From Rhinolophus ferrumequinum (lineage: Eukaryota > Chordata > Mammalia > Chiroptera > Rhinolophidae), in contig NC_046305.1 of assembly GCF_004115265.2 (NCBI RefSeq), forward strand, positions 42,380,187 to 42,444,186: a DNA stretch of 64,000 nucleotides, read 5' to 3'. The notes beneath the pieces are model-generated. The model was not told the DNA's origin and made no database searches. It saw only the letters and a program-made list of their open reading frames with translations. Made by a program: the position numbers and the translations under genes. How positions within the stretch are numbered: the first letter of the stretch is position 1; each line of letters starts with the position of its first letter. Positions 36,497-48,968 of this stretch are shown here, piece by piece.

Positions 36497-37454
36497 TGCA
36501 TTTTTGTTTGGTTTGGTTTGGTTAGATGAAGCTAGGCTGTGACCTGGGGCTGTCACACTCCATGCCCTTTGGCTCAAGGGGCACGAAGTCCATCCAGCGG
36601 AGGAAAGCATAAAGAAGGGAGATGGACAGAGGTGACAAGAGCTTTGAAGGTGATGTTTGAGTCCCCAGACTCAGGGGGCCTACCATCTGCTCTCCTCCTG
36701 CATTTCTCAATCGCGTGAGCCGATGCTACCTGCAACCCCAAAGCATCCTGCCTAACGTATTCCTGTACCAGCTTGTGTATCCTCAGACAGCACCTGAGCA
36801 AGTCGTGGGAAGGGACGACGTCCAGAGCAGAGTGAGAGCTGGGCAGTGCCATCAGGAGATGAGCTGCTGACCAAGATGGGAGAGCAGGGCAGGGGAGCCT
36901 GTGGGAGCAGTGTCTGGGACAGCAGGGGCTCCACACCACATGGGCAGCTCTGTGCCTGGGAGGTGCTCCCCGAGGCCCTGCAGAGCCTTCCCAGGCTGCG
37001 AGGAGACGAGGCGAGCCCCCAGGAAAGTGTGCTCCTGCCCACAGGTTCGCTGCCTGGATTCTCTGAAAGACAAAGCCCTCAAGCGCTGCTCTCCCTCCCC
37101 ACCCTATTCCATCACATCCACGTGTGGAAACAGCACTAGACTAGTAGGTAGGAGATTTGGGTCCCAGCATTGACTGGGGCACTGTTGTTTCTGGGTGACC
37201 TTAGGTAAGTGGCTGTCCCGTAGTTTGTTCAGCTGCATGATTATTATGGGACTAATTATCAAGTCTCTTCTACTAGTTATTCTGAGAGGCAGTGAGACAA
37301 CGTAGGGGGAAAGCTTTGGAAAATTGATGCAAGGCCACACAAGGGTAAGGTATTATTATTAAACAATTCTGAGCTCTTATTCATTGCTCCTAGCAATCCC
37401 TGACCTTTTAACGCGCTTCTTCTAAGGGAGACCAAAGCCAGTGCTTCTTCATGT

Positions 37455-37600
37455 TTAATGTGAAAAATGAATCACCTGTGAAATTGTTAAAATGCAGATT
37501 CTGAGTCAGTACGTCTGGGCTGGGCCGGGATTATGCAGCTCCTTGCTCATAGGTGATGCCGATCCTGCTGGTCTTGGGGACCACAGGTGAGTCGCAAGGA
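37455..37600 (+). repeat. MER5A-like hAT MITE
   Basis: Sense MER5A words: 'aatcacctgtgaaattgtta', 'aaatgcagattctgagtcag', 'ataggtgatgccgatcctgc', 'ggtcttggggaccaca'. Good match over most of the element. Confidence 0.7.
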
Positions 37601-37690
37601 CCTGAACTAGCCCCGCACAGGAAAGGACAGCGACGTCTTCCTATAGTCGGGTGAGAGGAAACAGCTTAGCGAATACAGCAGGACTATGAG

Positions 37691-37696
37691 TTTATT
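37691..37696 (-). terminator. KCNA10: Putative polyadenylation signal of KCNA10
   Basis: AATAAA on the minus strand, about 135 bases beyond the KCNA10 stop codon. It is the first canonical signal downstream, but transcripts of this gene could also run further. Confidence 0.55.
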
Positions 37697-37831
37697 AAAA
37701 CAGCTTGCAGTCAACGATGGCCTGTTGGTCACAAAAGATAAATTTTGGTCTTTGGAAACAGGGAGCAAGAGGCTGCAGGGGGAGGGGGAGAGAGACAGAG
37801 AGACACAGGAAGCCAAGAAGCCCTGGACAGA

Positions 37832-39364
37832 TCACTTCCGGAACTTCTCTGCACAGCAGCCACCATTGGTCTTATTAAGCGAGTCTATGCTGCCCGCTCT
37901 TGACTCTGTACTTTTGAGGATTCTGTTGATTTCTCGTGGGATGTTTTGCTTCTCCTCATTCTCAGTCTCCCGATGGTAGAAGTAGTTAAAGTTGGAGACG
38001 ATGACAGGCACAGGGAGGGCAATGGTAAGGACCCCTGCAATGGCACACAGAATGCCCACAATCTTCCCCCCTGCGGTGGTCGGGCACATGTCGCCATAGC
38101 CCACAGTTGTCATGGTGACCACTGCCCACCAGAAGCCATCAGGGATGCTAGAGAAATGGGACTCGGGCTCGTCCACCTCGGCAAAGTAGACGGCGCTGGA
38201 GAAGAGGATGACGCCGACGAACAGGAAGAAGATGAGCAGGCCCAGCTCCTGCATGGACGCCTTCAGCGTCTGCCCCAGGATCTGCAGCCCCTTGGAATGG
38301 CGGGAGAGCTTGAAGATGCGGAAGACGCGCACCAGCCGGATGATCCTCAGGGTGGCCAGGGACATGTTCGGCTGGGCGCTGGGCTCCGTCTCCTGGACCA
38401 GCTCTGTGATGACGGTGGCAAAGTAGGGGATGATGGAGATGATGTCGATGATGTTCATGATGTTTCTGAAGAAGCCGGTCTTGCTGGGGCAGACCACGAA
38501 CCGCAGCACCAGCTCGAAGGTGAACCACACGATGCAGGTGGACTCCACCATGAAGAAAGGGTCCGTGAACATGGTGTGGGTGAGGACGGTCTTGCTTGCG
38601 TTGAGGCTGGGGTCTCTCATCACCTTCAGCTCTCTATCGTCCCGGAACTCAGGGAGTGTCTCCAGGCAGAAGATGGTGATGGAGACGATCACCACCAACA
38701 CGGAGACCGTGGCCACGCCACGGGCAGCACTGGAGCTCTCGGGGTACTCGAAGAGGAGCCAGAACTGCCGGTGGAAGTCATTGGTGGGCAGCGGTGTTTC
38801 CGGGTCTTTGAGGAAGCCTTCATCCTCCCGGAACTGGTCCAGGGCCTCGGCGCCTAGCTCATAGAAGGTGATCTCATCAGCAAAGACGTCAATGGGGACA
38901 TTGGCCGGGCGCCTGATTTTCCCGCCAGATTGGTAATAATATAGAATTCCATCAAAACTGGGCCGGTTCCTGTCGAAGAAATACTCGTTTCTCATGGAGT
39001 CGAAGAACTGCATCCTCTTCTCCCGGTCTCCCAGAAGGGTCTCTGGGAACTGATTGAGGGTTCTGAGCTGGGTCTCGAACCTCAGCCCAGCAATGTTGAT
39101 GATGACCCGCTGGTTCCCTTCGCTCATGACCCCTGGCTCAGGCCCCGCGGAATGGATGAAGTCTCCTGGGAGCTTGGAGAAGGCCGTCTCGTGGTTGGTG
39201 CTGTCGCTGATGACACTCCAGTTGGAGAAGGGGCTGCTCCCAGGCTGGCCGTTTCGGCTGCTTGGGTCGAAATCTGTGGCGTAGTCTTGCTGTTCCTGGA
39301 TTTCGTCTGAGTTATCAAAATTGACCAGAGCGACCTCCATTTCTTTCCAGCCACACACATCCAT
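37832..39364 (-). CDS. KCNA10: Kv1.8 voltage-gated potassium channel, single exon
   Basis: 510 codons without introns; human KCNA10 has 511. The protein is a Shaker-type alpha subunit of the plasma membrane, one quarter of a tetrameric K+ channel, known from vestibular hair cells and kidney. In order: variable N-terminus 1-84; T1 tetramerisation domain about 85-180 ([30 protein letters not shown]); S1 about 216-236, S2 about 270-292, S3 about 302-320; S4 about 339-356 with arginines 340, 343, 346 and 349 spaced by three; S5 about 372-394; pore with the selectivity filter TVGYGD at 420-425; S6 with PVPVIVSNF from 451; tail ending EKFRK. The start [16 protein letters not shown] is that of the family. 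A TATAAA on the minus strand at 39440-39445 could mark the promoter (weak). The isolated TNGGC tail identifies Kv1.8 against KCNA2 and KCNA3. Confidence 0.97.
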   Translation of the reverse strand: MDVCGWKEMEVALVNFDNSDEIQEQQDYATDFDPSSRNGQPGSSPFSNWSVISDSTNHETAFSKLPGDFIHSAGPEPGVMSEGNQRVIINIAGLRFETQLRTLNQFPETLLGDREKRMQFFDSMRNEYFFDRNRPSFDGILYYYQSGGKIRRPANVPIDVFADEITFYELGAEALDQFREDEGFLKDPETPLPTNDFHRQFWLLFEYPESSSAARGVATVSVLVVIVSITIFCLETLPEFRDDRELKVMRDPSLNASKTVLTHTMFTDPFFMVESTCIVWFTFELVLRFVVCPSKTGFFRNIMNIIDIISIIPYFATVITELVQETEPSAQPNMSLATLRIIRLVRVFRIFKLSRHSKGLQILGQTLKASMQELGLLIFFLFVGVILFSSAVYFAEVDEPESHFSSIPDGFWWAVVTMTTVGYGDMCPTTAGGKIVGILCAIAGVLTIALPVPVIVSNFNYFYHRETENEEKQNIPREINRILKSTESRAGSIDSLNKTNGGCCAEKFRK

Positions 39365-40227
39365 TCTAGGGGAGTCAGGGAAGAAGCATGAAGACCTTCA
39401 GCCTTCCCTGCTTGCTGTGAGCTGTGGAGAAGAAGTTTGTTTATACACGTAAGGGACACCATTGGATAAACAACTGATTTATGTTTAACTTGAGAAAGGA
39501 AACTCATGGTTGTTTTGGCAACATTGAGATCAACTTGCATCGGCCTGGGTGTTCACATACTTACTGGAGAAATGGCAAAGAAGGAGGCTGGCTGAGAGGG
39601 GAAAACTTCCTCCAGCCAAAAAAGGTCTCTGTACACGATGGCAGATAGAGGCCGCAATGAAAGAGGAAGCTAATGTTTCTTAATAATGAAATACATACTT
39701 TTGTATTTGCGTGAAGTCCTCCAGTGGACCCGGCACTTTTCCGTACCCCATCTCCTCCTTAACCCCTTTATTTTCTCTCACACTCGACAGCCAGTCCTTC
39801 ACATATCCTTTTGGTTATATCTTCAAAATATGTCTAGGTTTCAACCATTTCTCATCACCTCTGCCACTGCCTCTTGGACCAGGGGGTGGGGTGGATATGG
39901 ATACGTGAACGCAATGGATTCTGTTGGGAAGGAAAAACAAGAGGATGGAGGCTGCGTGGGCATAAGTGTCTCCTCCAGCAGGAAGCTATCTGTGCCGTAG
40001 CCCCTCCTTTCTGGGAACTCCGAGGCTTGTTTTGTGGGTACATTAAATGAGATAGCATATGTAAAGTGCCTGGCGGAAAGATTATTAAATTATACCTATT
40101 GTTTGCCAATCTTCCCACATAACAGGAACTTTAGAAGCCAACAGACACTGTTTTTTTTTGGCCTAAGTCCAAGATGTTTATGGGGAATGATTTCATTAAA
40201 ACAAATCATTTTAGGCAGTGGGAAGTA

Positions 40228-40229
<2 letters not shown>

Positions 40230-40258
<29 letters not shown>
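40230..40258 (+). repeat. (GT)n microsatellite
   Basis: Fourteen uninterrupted GT units, followed by a G-rich stretch. Confidence 0.95.
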
Positions 40259-40259
<1 letters not shown>

Positions 40260-41233
40260 GGGGGTGGGGTTAAGAGAACTGGGTTTGGAGCTCCACAAAC
40301 AGACTAAGAATCTTTCCTCAGAGTCACTCAAGCTTCGATTTCAACTCAAGAACACGGAAGCCGGGCAGGCTGGGGATGAGAGTGGGAGGAGGTCAAATCC
40401 GCAGTGGTCACAGCCTTGGGAGCAGTTTCACGGACAGATGACAAGGGTAGCCTGCCGTGGACAGCGTTGTAGTCTTTTCAAAGCGATTTCGCATTCACAT
40501 TCGCTTATCTCACGACTAAGTGACAATAACTGTGTGAGCCAAGATTGGAGCTGGGTTTTCCCGGGCTGCCCTCCTCTGTCTCACGTTGGTCCCTGGGAGG
40601 CGAGGGACACTCTGGGTAGAGTGGGACACACCAGTGGGGGTGGATCTGCGGGCTAAGGTATTGAGGGTCGTCAGCCATCGCACCGGGCAGGGTCCTGGAG
40701 CCTGCTCGGCTTGCAGAGTGTGGGGTCCTTGATGGCTTTCCCTGAGTCCTACATCTTTTCCTCTGCCCAGTATGCTAAGGCTTCGATAAAATTACCAGTA
40801 CTCAAGGATGAACTCTTCTCCATAGTTGATCATCATATTCAAGAATCTTCTACAGTGTCTGAGTCCACCCATAAGCTCTGTGCTTGCCTGGCACAGTGCC
40901 AAGACAGCACATTGGGTTAAAACAACCTCTTTTCCCCTCCAAACATACTTGTGTTTTACTCCCTCTAGGTCACTATTTATGCAGGTCCTGCCACCTGCAC
41001 GCCTACTTCTAACCTCACCTGGAGATGAAGCTTTCCAGAGGACACCAGGTAAGGGTATTCCTGCCTTCCTTTGAACCCCCTAGACAAGGTTTTGGCACAA
41101 TAATATTTGATCCGTGTCTCAGCTCCCCTGAGCTTTGTCGTTTTTGTACATGGGGACAGGCTGTCCACTCCTGGTCCCCGTGCATCTTACACCTGCCTCT
41201 CTCTGACCTTTACTCACTCCCCTTCCCCCTAAG

Positions 41234-41425
41234 TAAGACAGACTTGGGTTTGAATCTCATCTCTGTGCTCACTGGGTATGTGGCCTTGGACCAATCACCA
41301 CCTCTGTGAACTTTCCTTTCTTCCTCTTTAAACAGATCTAATAGTACCTCCCCTCGGGGTTCTTGGGGGAAGAAGGAAATAATGTATGTGGTGACTAGTG
41401 TGCCTGGCACACAGCAAGCATTCCA
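41234..41425 (+). repeat. MIR SINE
   Basis: Sense MIR: 'gacttgggtttgaatctcat', 'gtatgtggccttggacc', 'gtgcctggcacacagcaagc'. Confidence 0.8.
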
Positions 41426-42614
41426 GATGGAGCCGCTATCATTTCCGTCTGTCCTGGGAGGCCTCCTCTGGCCGCCTGGTGTAGTCCACAGTGACCCCAA
41501 CTGTCTGCCACGCTCTGCAGCACTTCATGTTTGCCGCACGTGGCTTTGTGGTGATGGTGATGGTGGTCTCGTCCCCGTCTAGACAAGGCCCTTCCTGCAC
41601 ACAGGGCCTTGTGGAGGCTCGGCCCTCTGCCTCTCCCAGAGCAGATGTCACTCAGAAGTCCGTGGGAGCGCCAGGCTGTGGGTCTGGCCTCTCAAGATCA
41701 GAGAACTGCACTGAGCGTCAGTGGCTTGATCCCTGGAGCGCCTCCTATGGCCTCGTTCATGCTCACCTTTGGTTGCTTCCCACCCTGACACCTTCGGTGA
41801 GTGCGTAGCTATCTGAGTCAGAGGAGGGCTGAAAGAAGTCATCCTACAGACAACTGTGTGCTCTGCGACCCAGGCCTGGAGAGCCCCAGGGACGGGGACA
41901 TACAGCTGCATGGAGGGTGAGTTCAGATGTCATAGGGCTGGCAGCAGGTGGGGGAAAGACAAGGTGGGCAGGTGAGGCTGGCATAGGGTGGCTTCCCACT
42001 GCCCCTTGTTGAGGGAAGAAGAGGACCATGGCTGAAAGGCCAAACTTGCAGCCGCGTAGGGCTGGACAGAAGAGGGCGCTGTGGTTCTACTGGCTCCAGT
42101 GCCTGATCCACTCTGCGCAGCCGTCCCCACAGCGCCCCTCCTTCCATCTGGGGTGCCGCGTCTCATCCACACCGTTCTTCACTCAGCCAGGCTTCAAGGC
42201 TCACGGACTCACCCTCCATGGTCGCTCTCTCGCCCACCTCTTCCGGGTCTCAGCCGGGTCCTCAGTCCAAGCCCCATCTCTTCCCTCATCCTGAATTACT
42301 GGCCCAGCCTCGGGGGCCTCAGTTTCCCTGACTGGGGCATAATAAGATGCAGTCTTAGGCAAGACTTGCTCGCTCAGCTGCCTGCCCTAGCTCTCTCATG
42401 GTGGGGAGGTGACCACAAGTACCCGGCTCTCTCAGCTTTCCTGGGCAGAAGACCAGGGTGGACATGGCAGCCTCGGAGGCATCAGACAGGTAGCGCTCAG
42501 AGCCAAGAGCAGCATTCTGCCAGGGGGCCTGAACTTGATGAGGAAGTGAAGGCAGCCCGCCGGCTGGGGTGGGGTCTGCAGAAACCAGCCCCTAGTGAAT
42601 TTGCAGCAGACTCT

Positions 42615-42795
42615 CCATCCTCGTTAAGAGCTCAGGCTCTGGGGCAGATGGGAGTGCCGGGACATGTAGTGTCTGTGTGACCCGGAATAAATGGCCTTAC
42701 TAGGACCTGCCTCATAAGTGTGTAGTGAGGAAGTGACACCACAAAGAAAGTACACAGCAGGTGTTAGGTGCTCAGCAAATGCTGGTAGCTTGTAG
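42615..42795 (+). repeat. MIR SINE, diverged
   Basis: 'gagctcaggctctggggcag' at the head, 'gtgtgacccgg' and 'ctgcctcataagtgtgtag' give a degraded sense MIR. Confidence 0.55.
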
Positions 42796-43349
42796 CTGCG
42801 GGGCCACGGGTCAGCAGTTGGGGTGGGATGGCCATTTCGTCATTCCCTCTCCCGGCACTGGTAAATTGTGAGTGTCACGTCCATGCTAGTACAGCAGGCG
42901 GGCCCTTTCAGAGGCTGCTCCTGCTTAGGCTAAGCCTGCTTGGATGCCTGGGGACCGATGTTCCTGGGGCCATTGAAGGCCAGGGACAACTTGTATTGCC
43001 TGTACGCTGAGCATCTCTGCCTGTGGCGAAGTTGCTTCCTCCTGTCCACTCCAGTCTCTTACACTCAGGCTGGCCAAGCATTTCCACACAGGATTTGAGC
43101 CTCACAATGACCGCTAAGGTAGCTAGGGGTCATTACCTGCTCGGGGTCATTCCTCATTTAACACATGAGGAAACGGAGGTAGAAAGGTACATGCCTGTCC
43201 AAAGGTCCTTCAATCACTCAGTTATGAAGTTGTGAATCAAACCCAAGTTTTCTCTTTTCGAAACCAACATTCCTTCCGGTATCCTTTCGTCCCACAATCG
43301 AAGATTCACCACCGTGTGTGACCTATTCTCATTCATCCGGGGACTGTGC

Positions 43350-43460
43350 CCAGGACACGTACACACATGGAGACACAAATACACGCATGGCCACACATAC
43401 ACAGTCCCACACACTGGGACATACACACCACACCATACACAGGACCCCCCCACACACATT
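43350..43460 (+). repeat. CA-rich degenerate simple repeat
   Basis: An interrupted (CA)n-like tract: acacatgg, acacacca and similar words. Nothing coding. Confidence 0.6.
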
Positions 43461-43912
43461 AATATGGTGACGTGTGTCTTTTCATACAAATAGTCACAGA
43501 CACATACTTGCTGCACATAAATTACCAGAATACCCAACACATCGATGGACAGGTACTCGTGTGCAAATGTGTGGAGACACACGAGTGGGCTGCCGTGCAT
43601 AAACTTGCAGCTCCAGCAACTGCCCACGTTCACAGATGATTCTGGCGTGCCCTGACCGCCGCCCCCCCCCACCCCCCATCCTGTCTGTCTGCCTCTTGGA
43701 ACAGGAGAATGTTCTGTTACTTGGAGCAATTGAAAGAAGACAAGGAGGGTTGGCAGGGGCTCTGGAAGCCCATCACATGGTTCGCTTCCTCGTTAGAGTG
43801 GGGTGGGCACCGCGGGGGCAGTCTGTCTCTCTCCTTGCATGGACTGCTCAAGGACAGAGCTGTCGTCCTGAAGAGACAGAATGACACGGGCAACAGCTTT
43901 CCTTTACAACCT

Positions 43913-43913
<1 letters not shown>

Positions 43914-43945
<32 letters not shown>
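43914..43945 (+). repeat. (AGC)n trinucleotide repeat
   Basis: Thirty-two bases of uninterrupted AGC/CAG, between 10 and 11 units. It lies in intergenic sequence; a polyglutamine frame over it has no start context or homology. Confidence 0.95.
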
Positions 43946-43946
<1 letters not shown>

Positions 43947-44170
43947 GATGGTGAAAAGAAGGATCACAGGATAATTCCTTCCAGCAGGAAGATGAGGGCT
44001 TACAATGTAACCACAGCAATTAACCGTGGGGGCGGGAACAGCTCCCTCCCAGCCCTGGGGAAATGCTTTTGCCCTGGAAGTCAGCTGGGACACAGGACGT
44101 GTGGGCCTGTTCCTGGGCTTCTAGATTTTGAGCACCGTCAGGGTCTCATGTTGCTACCTGTTTGCCTTGT

Positions 44171-44376
44171 TACAGTGGTTACAAGCATGGACTCTGGAGC
44201 CAGCCGGCCTAGGTGTCCGACTAGCTCTGTGCAAGCCATTTAATCTCTGCACCTCAGTTTCTTCACCTGTAAAATGGGGAGACTACTTATATCTTAGGGC
44301 TGTTGAGATAGTTAAAGGAGTGAGTGTTTGTAAAACCCTTAGGACAGCACCAGACACCTGGAGAGTGCTACATACA
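44171..44376 (+). repeat. MIR SINE
   Basis: Sense MIR: 'acagtggttacaagcatgg', 'actctggagccagccggcc', 'cagtttcttcacctgtaaaa', 'taggacagcacc'. Well preserved. Confidence 0.9.
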
Positions 44377-44619
44377 GGTGCGCTACAGTCTGCTTAGGAG
44401 CCTGGGTCCGGCTGCCCCAGGAATAGCGGCCTTGCTGGCCTGAGTTTGAGAGCATCCCTGGGGCCTTCCTTTGATGCCCCTGTGATGTCTGAGCTCACAT
44501 TGTCCTCTCCGTCCTCCTTCTCTGTCTGTGCCTCAGTCTGCTTCTCTGCTGAGGGAAAGGCCTCCGTCTGCCCAACTTTCACACCCTATGAGTTTCCCAA
44601 TCCCGTGGGACCTGGCTCC

Positions 44620-45000
44620 ACGAGGTCTCATCTCCCTGCCCCTGCGCTCCCATCTTCTTCCAGTGCCAGCCTGTTCAGACCTCACCTCTTGCCTGGATTG
44701 CTGCCATGGCTTCCCCAGGTGGTTACCAGGCGCTCCTGCCCACAGCGAGGTGGTTTCAGGGACCCCTGCATAAAGCTCCAGCGATTCCCCCACACCCAGA
44801 TCAAAACCTGGCACTCGGTGTGCCCTTTTCGTCCCATGCTGCGGTGGGACCCCAGCCTCATCTAGTCTCTGCGGCCAATTCTGGGGTATCTGCCGCATGT
44901 GATACCCTTCAGGGGACTGGGGGAGAAGAACCAGCACGGCCGTGCTCCACGTGGCCGTCACCTACCCCGTTCCCCTCATCGTCCTTTCCCATACAGGCAG
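44620..45000 (+). repeat. L2 LINE fragment
   Basis: 'cctcttgcctggattgctgc' and 'catggcttccccaggtgg' correspond to the internal L2 words 'cctggattattgcaatagc' and following. Diverged; the right limit is uncertain. Confidence 0.45.
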
Positions 45001-46138
45001 ACCAGGACAGGTCTTGTGCCTCAGTGTCAACATTGAACAAAATAGTGCCAAATGCCAGCCTCTCTTCTATTGGCACTTATGTGGGGGCATCAAGCAGTGG
45101 GGTTCCGGGCCTCCTTTAATCCCAAGAAGACTCCAGAATTTCTGGACCAGAAATGGGCATAGTGGGTGGGGATCTGGGGACAGATATGCTTTCTTCTGGT
45201 GCAAAGACAAGGCCTGGCTCAGGTGGGGCATGGAGACGAGTGTTTTAGAAGTCTCTGAGCTGCAGGAGCTACATGAGCAAGGAACGTGGCCATAGGAATA
45301 GCGTGTCTCCCTAACAGCATGCTGCCAGCCAAGTTAGTCTGGGCAGATCATGCTTGTTGCCATGCCCAGAAGGCGGGAGCAGAGCTCCAGCCAGGAGAAT
45401 AGACGATGGCTTCTGTGGCATTTTGTCGGGCGCCTTAGGCAGCTTTCACTGCCCATCCCAACCCACACGGGCAGAAGCCTGCAACCCCACCATGGGTGCT
45501 TCATCTCATTAGCTCATGCCTTTGTGTACCCATCAATGAATTCTTTAACAAATATTTACAGAGGTTCTTCTAGGAGCAAGGCAACATACTAGGGACTGCG
45601 GTGATACAAAGATCCAAATCTCCCCAGAGGGATTTAGGAACTCGAGGAGAAAGACGGTTGGGGCCCTTCGATATGGTGGTTAAGATCTAGCTGCAGAGAT
45701 TGAAGTGTGGGTCAAAGAGAAAACGTGGGCAAGAACTCACCAGCAGGAGCAGTGGAGGAGAAGGTGTTTCTGGTTCGGCTTGTGTGGGCCTCGGTGCTCC
45801 GGCTGGGCCGGCTCCCCACAGCCCATGTGCTGGTCTCAGGGCAGACAGGAGGACTGGCAGGAAGGAGCGTGCCATCTGATGCCTGGGATTCAGAAATCTT
45901 ATCCTTCTGTGAAACAGGAGCACCCTTCTGAAGGAAGCCCGAGAGAGAGGATCCAGCCAGGGTGTGTGGGCAGGTACAGGTGCAGGTGCAGGGGAACACG
46001 AGCAGAGTGAACTCAGCAGAGGACAGCCCTCTACCTTCATGGCTGAAAGTGCACACATCAGATACTGACCCAGCTGCTGAATTAGCTGCTGACCTAGGAG
46101 ACAGTTCCTAAAAGCTGGCGATCGCATGTAGGCACTGC

Positions 46139-46159
46139 AGGTGGTGGTGGTGGTGGTGG
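46139..46159 (+). repeat. (GGT)n short tandem repeat
   Basis: Seven GGT units in a row, ending in GGG. Confidence 0.9.
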
Positions 46160-46690
46160 GCTCGTGTCTCCTATCATTACCCCCAGTTTTTAGGAGACCT
46201 TTCCCATAAGTAGGTGATCAAGTCCGGCCTGGTTTTGTTGGGCTGCTCAGTGACTGACCCCTGGCATTGAGGTTCTTAGAAAGTGGCCCTCGCCTCTGTC
46301 TGGGCCCTCCCCACCACCTGCCTGTGTGAAGGGCCAGGGTAGGGGTACAGCTGAGGGCTTTCTTCAGTCTCATTGGACCTGTGGGGACAGAAGCTTGCGT
46401 GATCCACTGGGGACAGGGCGCTTTCTCCAACTTCCTCCAGACCCCCTTCAGACTCCCTGGGAAGTCCATGGCCTTGGAGAGCTAGTGTCAGGGAGGACTC
46501 CCTCCACAGAGAGAGGATCCCTCGTTCCCACAGGGGCCTCCCCTTACTCTCTGCACTCACCATCCTGAGGGGCTCTATTTGGAGAGGCAGAGAGTTGGAA
46601 TAAAACTACATTGGTGTTAGACTTGGTGTTGTTTTACATCATTTACTAGCTGGTCACCTTGAGCATATCCCTTAATTTCTCTGAGGAAAC

Positions 46691-46914
46691 ACAGCACCGT
46701 GGTTCAGCACAAGCTCTGGAGCCAATTGCCCGGGTCCAAATCCAGGCTCAGCTCTATGCTGTGTGACCTTGGGCAAATTACCTAACCTCTCTGAGTCTCT
46801 ATTTCCTCATCTATAACATGGGGATGAGAATAATAGTACATCCTTCACAGGGTTGCTGTGAGGTTTAGCTGAATTAGTACCTACGTATAAAACACTTAGA
46901 ATACTGTCTGGCAT
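46691..46914 (+). repeat. MIR SINE, nearly full length
   Basis: The best MIR in the window: 'agcaccgtggttcagcacaa', 'ctctggagccaattgcc', 'gtgtgaccttgggcaaatta', 'tttcctcatctataacatgg', 'gggttgctgtgagg', 'actgtctggca'. A second, partial MIR lies just before it at about 46605-46690. Confidence 0.93.
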
Positions 46915-47111
46915 GGGGAAATGGCCGCTGGAAATCAGGGCTTTTACTTTCTGGGGCCCATGGATGCACAATGCCTTTACTCCACAAAGGCCTCTACGGG
47001 TGGGTATTTTGGTCCATCCTGGGAAAATAAATTTTTTTGCTGTTTCTCATGGTGACCTGGCGAGGCAGCCTGTAGGCATGATGGGCAATGATGCCTAAAG
47101 AACATAATGCC

Positions 47112-47296
47112 GGGGAGGCCGGTCGCTCAGTGGTTAGAGCGCAGCGCTCAGAACACCAAGGTCTCTGGTTCGATCCCCACGTGGGCCAGTGAGCTGCGCT
47201 TCCCACAACTAGATTGAAAACAAGGACTTGACATGGAGCTAATGGGTCCTGGAAAAACACACTGTTCCCCAATATTCCCCAATAAAAACTTAAAAA
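47112..47296 (+). mobile_element. Rhin-1-type tRNA-derived SINE, sense
   Basis: A complete SINE: tRNA-like head with A-box region 'cgctcagtggttagagcg' and B box 'ggttcgatcccc', body 'tgagctgcgcttcccacaac' and 'ggacttgacatggagctaat', then 'aataaaaactt' and an A run. The flanks 'agaacataatgccg' and 'agaatacaatgccg' are an imperfect target duplication of about 14 bp. Same family as the antisense copy in CYM intron 7. Confidence 0.88.
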
Positions 47297-48902
47297 AAAA
47301 AAAGAAAGAATACAATGCCGTGAGTGCTGGCTGAGAAGCAGGGTTTTCTATGGGTAGAAAAAAATGACTCTCCTGATTGCTATAAAACTATCAAAAACAT
47401 TCACCTTTCTCATTTCTTTTCTCTTTGTGACACTGCATCTCTTATCTACTCCCATCGGCACAGGAACCTGCCCTCCCATTCTTGTCAAAAGAGTAAGTTG
47501 AGACAAAAATGGAAATGTATTTGGTCTGTGCAAAAGTCACGGTGGGGAAAAGGTGCAGGAAACGGAGTTTGAGGCTGGTCACGCAAACTCACTGGATCAC
47601 GAGAATATTCACAGCAGCTGCCATTTCTAAGTGCTCCCGCAGTGCCAGGCCCAGGGCTCAGTCTTTAGGAACGCATGCTGTCTCATTCGATCCTCTCAGC
47701 AATAGTAGCAGGTACTGGTATTATCTCAAGTTTGGGGAAATGGAGTCACAGGGAGGTTTGCTTGCTCAAGTTCACGTACCTCCTGACACAGCAGAGCCGA
47801 AATGTGAATCTAGACTTGAGACTTCACCTCTGTGCTTGAAGTGCTACAACGTGCAGGCAGCAGGTGGGCGAGAGGCGTGTGGGTGTCTGGGGGACTCACC
47901 CCGCCTGAGGAAGTCAGTGAGGGCTCCCAGAGGGCGTACCGTTTGCAGTAAAGGAAAAGTGCTCCAGGCCGAGAAAAAAAAGCCATGTGGGTGATGAAGG
48001 CATTCCATCACAGGAGGACCTTTCGGTGAGATGGCGTGAAGGCCCAGAAGAGTGATTCTCTGAAGACTGGAGTGTGTGTGCTGAGGAAGAGAGCAGTCTG
48101 AGTTAGGTCGTGTCTATACAAGCCACACAGGCTGTCAAGTGATGATGTGGACTGTTCACCATAAGAAAACGAGCCTGCCGGTCGTTTTCTTATGTCACTA
48201 GGTAACAGGAAAGAAGGAGCTGAGGTCCAGGACACAGGGCGTCTAAGACAGGGCGAGCCCTCCCCCCTCCGTTCCCCCTTCCCCTCTCCTCCTCCTCCTC
48301 CATTTATCCCCCTCCTCCTCATTATCACCGCAACCCTTTCTTTCTTCAAAGGAAACTGCGGGAAAGTCTAATAGTAAAACAGACAAAGAAGCTGCTATGC
48401 TTGAGTCAGGAATGGGTGGGGGTCCTGAGCCTGTCTGCTGGGCCCCTGAATTCCCTGCTCCTTGGAACCTCTCCAGCTCCCTGGAGCACAGTCGGACACC
48501 CACTGTTTCCCATGCTTCCCCTTGAGGTCTGACCTCCCAGACGCCCTGGACCCCACCTGCACATGTCCTCTGGCCCCCTTCTCCCCAGCATGCAGACCCA
48601 GTGATGCAGGCCCATTGGGTCCTCACCCAAGAACCTGATCTCCTTGCTCTTCACTCTGACCTCTGGCTCTGTTACCACCATCAGCTGGAAGCAGGCCCAG
48701 GGGCCCAGGGCCTCCGTCTGACCAACTGGACACCAAGCCATGAAAAACAAACTCCCCTATCAGATTCTGGGGCCTCTCAGGCTTCGGTCTGGGCTTGCCC
48801 TCTGACCTAAACTCCCGCGCTCCAGTTTCTGGGGCAAAAGGATGAGCATGGCTGCCTTCACCTCTGGGGAGCCTTCATCACCCCAGCTGTATACACTGGG
48901 AC

Positions 48903-48904
<2 letters not shown>

Positions 48905-48964
<60 letters not shown>
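48905..48964 (+). repeat. (GA)n microsatellite
   Basis: About 60 bases of uninterrupted GA/AG units, the longest perfect microsatellite in the window. Confidence 0.97.

Positions 48965-48968
<4 letters not shown>

Larger units (their letters stand above)
23950..37680. other. Intergenic region between the convergent CYM and KCNA10 genes
   Basis: No functional gene is visible. Apart from repeats listed separately it holds apparently unique sequence at 23.95-25.4 kb, 28.0-29.6 kb, 34.9-36.1 kb and 36.5-37.4 kb. A (TG)n run lies near 24674 and a CA-rich tract at about 26660-26758. Both flanking genes end towards this interval. Confidence 0.6.

Noticed and set aside
37946-38857. Open frame of 303 codons on the plus strand opposite KCNA10
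   Set aside because: It is the antisense shadow of a conserved coding exon, rich in Asp, His, Gly and Glu from the complement of transmembrane codons.
43709-43948. Frame ending in a polyglutamine run over the CAG repeat
   Set aside because: It is only a microsatellite read in frame. There is no homologous domain and no splice or promoter support, and the frame opposite gives equally long polycysteine or polyalanine.
47112-47200. Possible tRNA gene (A and B box, TRNA-like head)
   Set aside because: It is the head of a SINE: a tRNA-unrelated body, an A-rich tail and a target duplication follow, and the cloverleaf is not complete.
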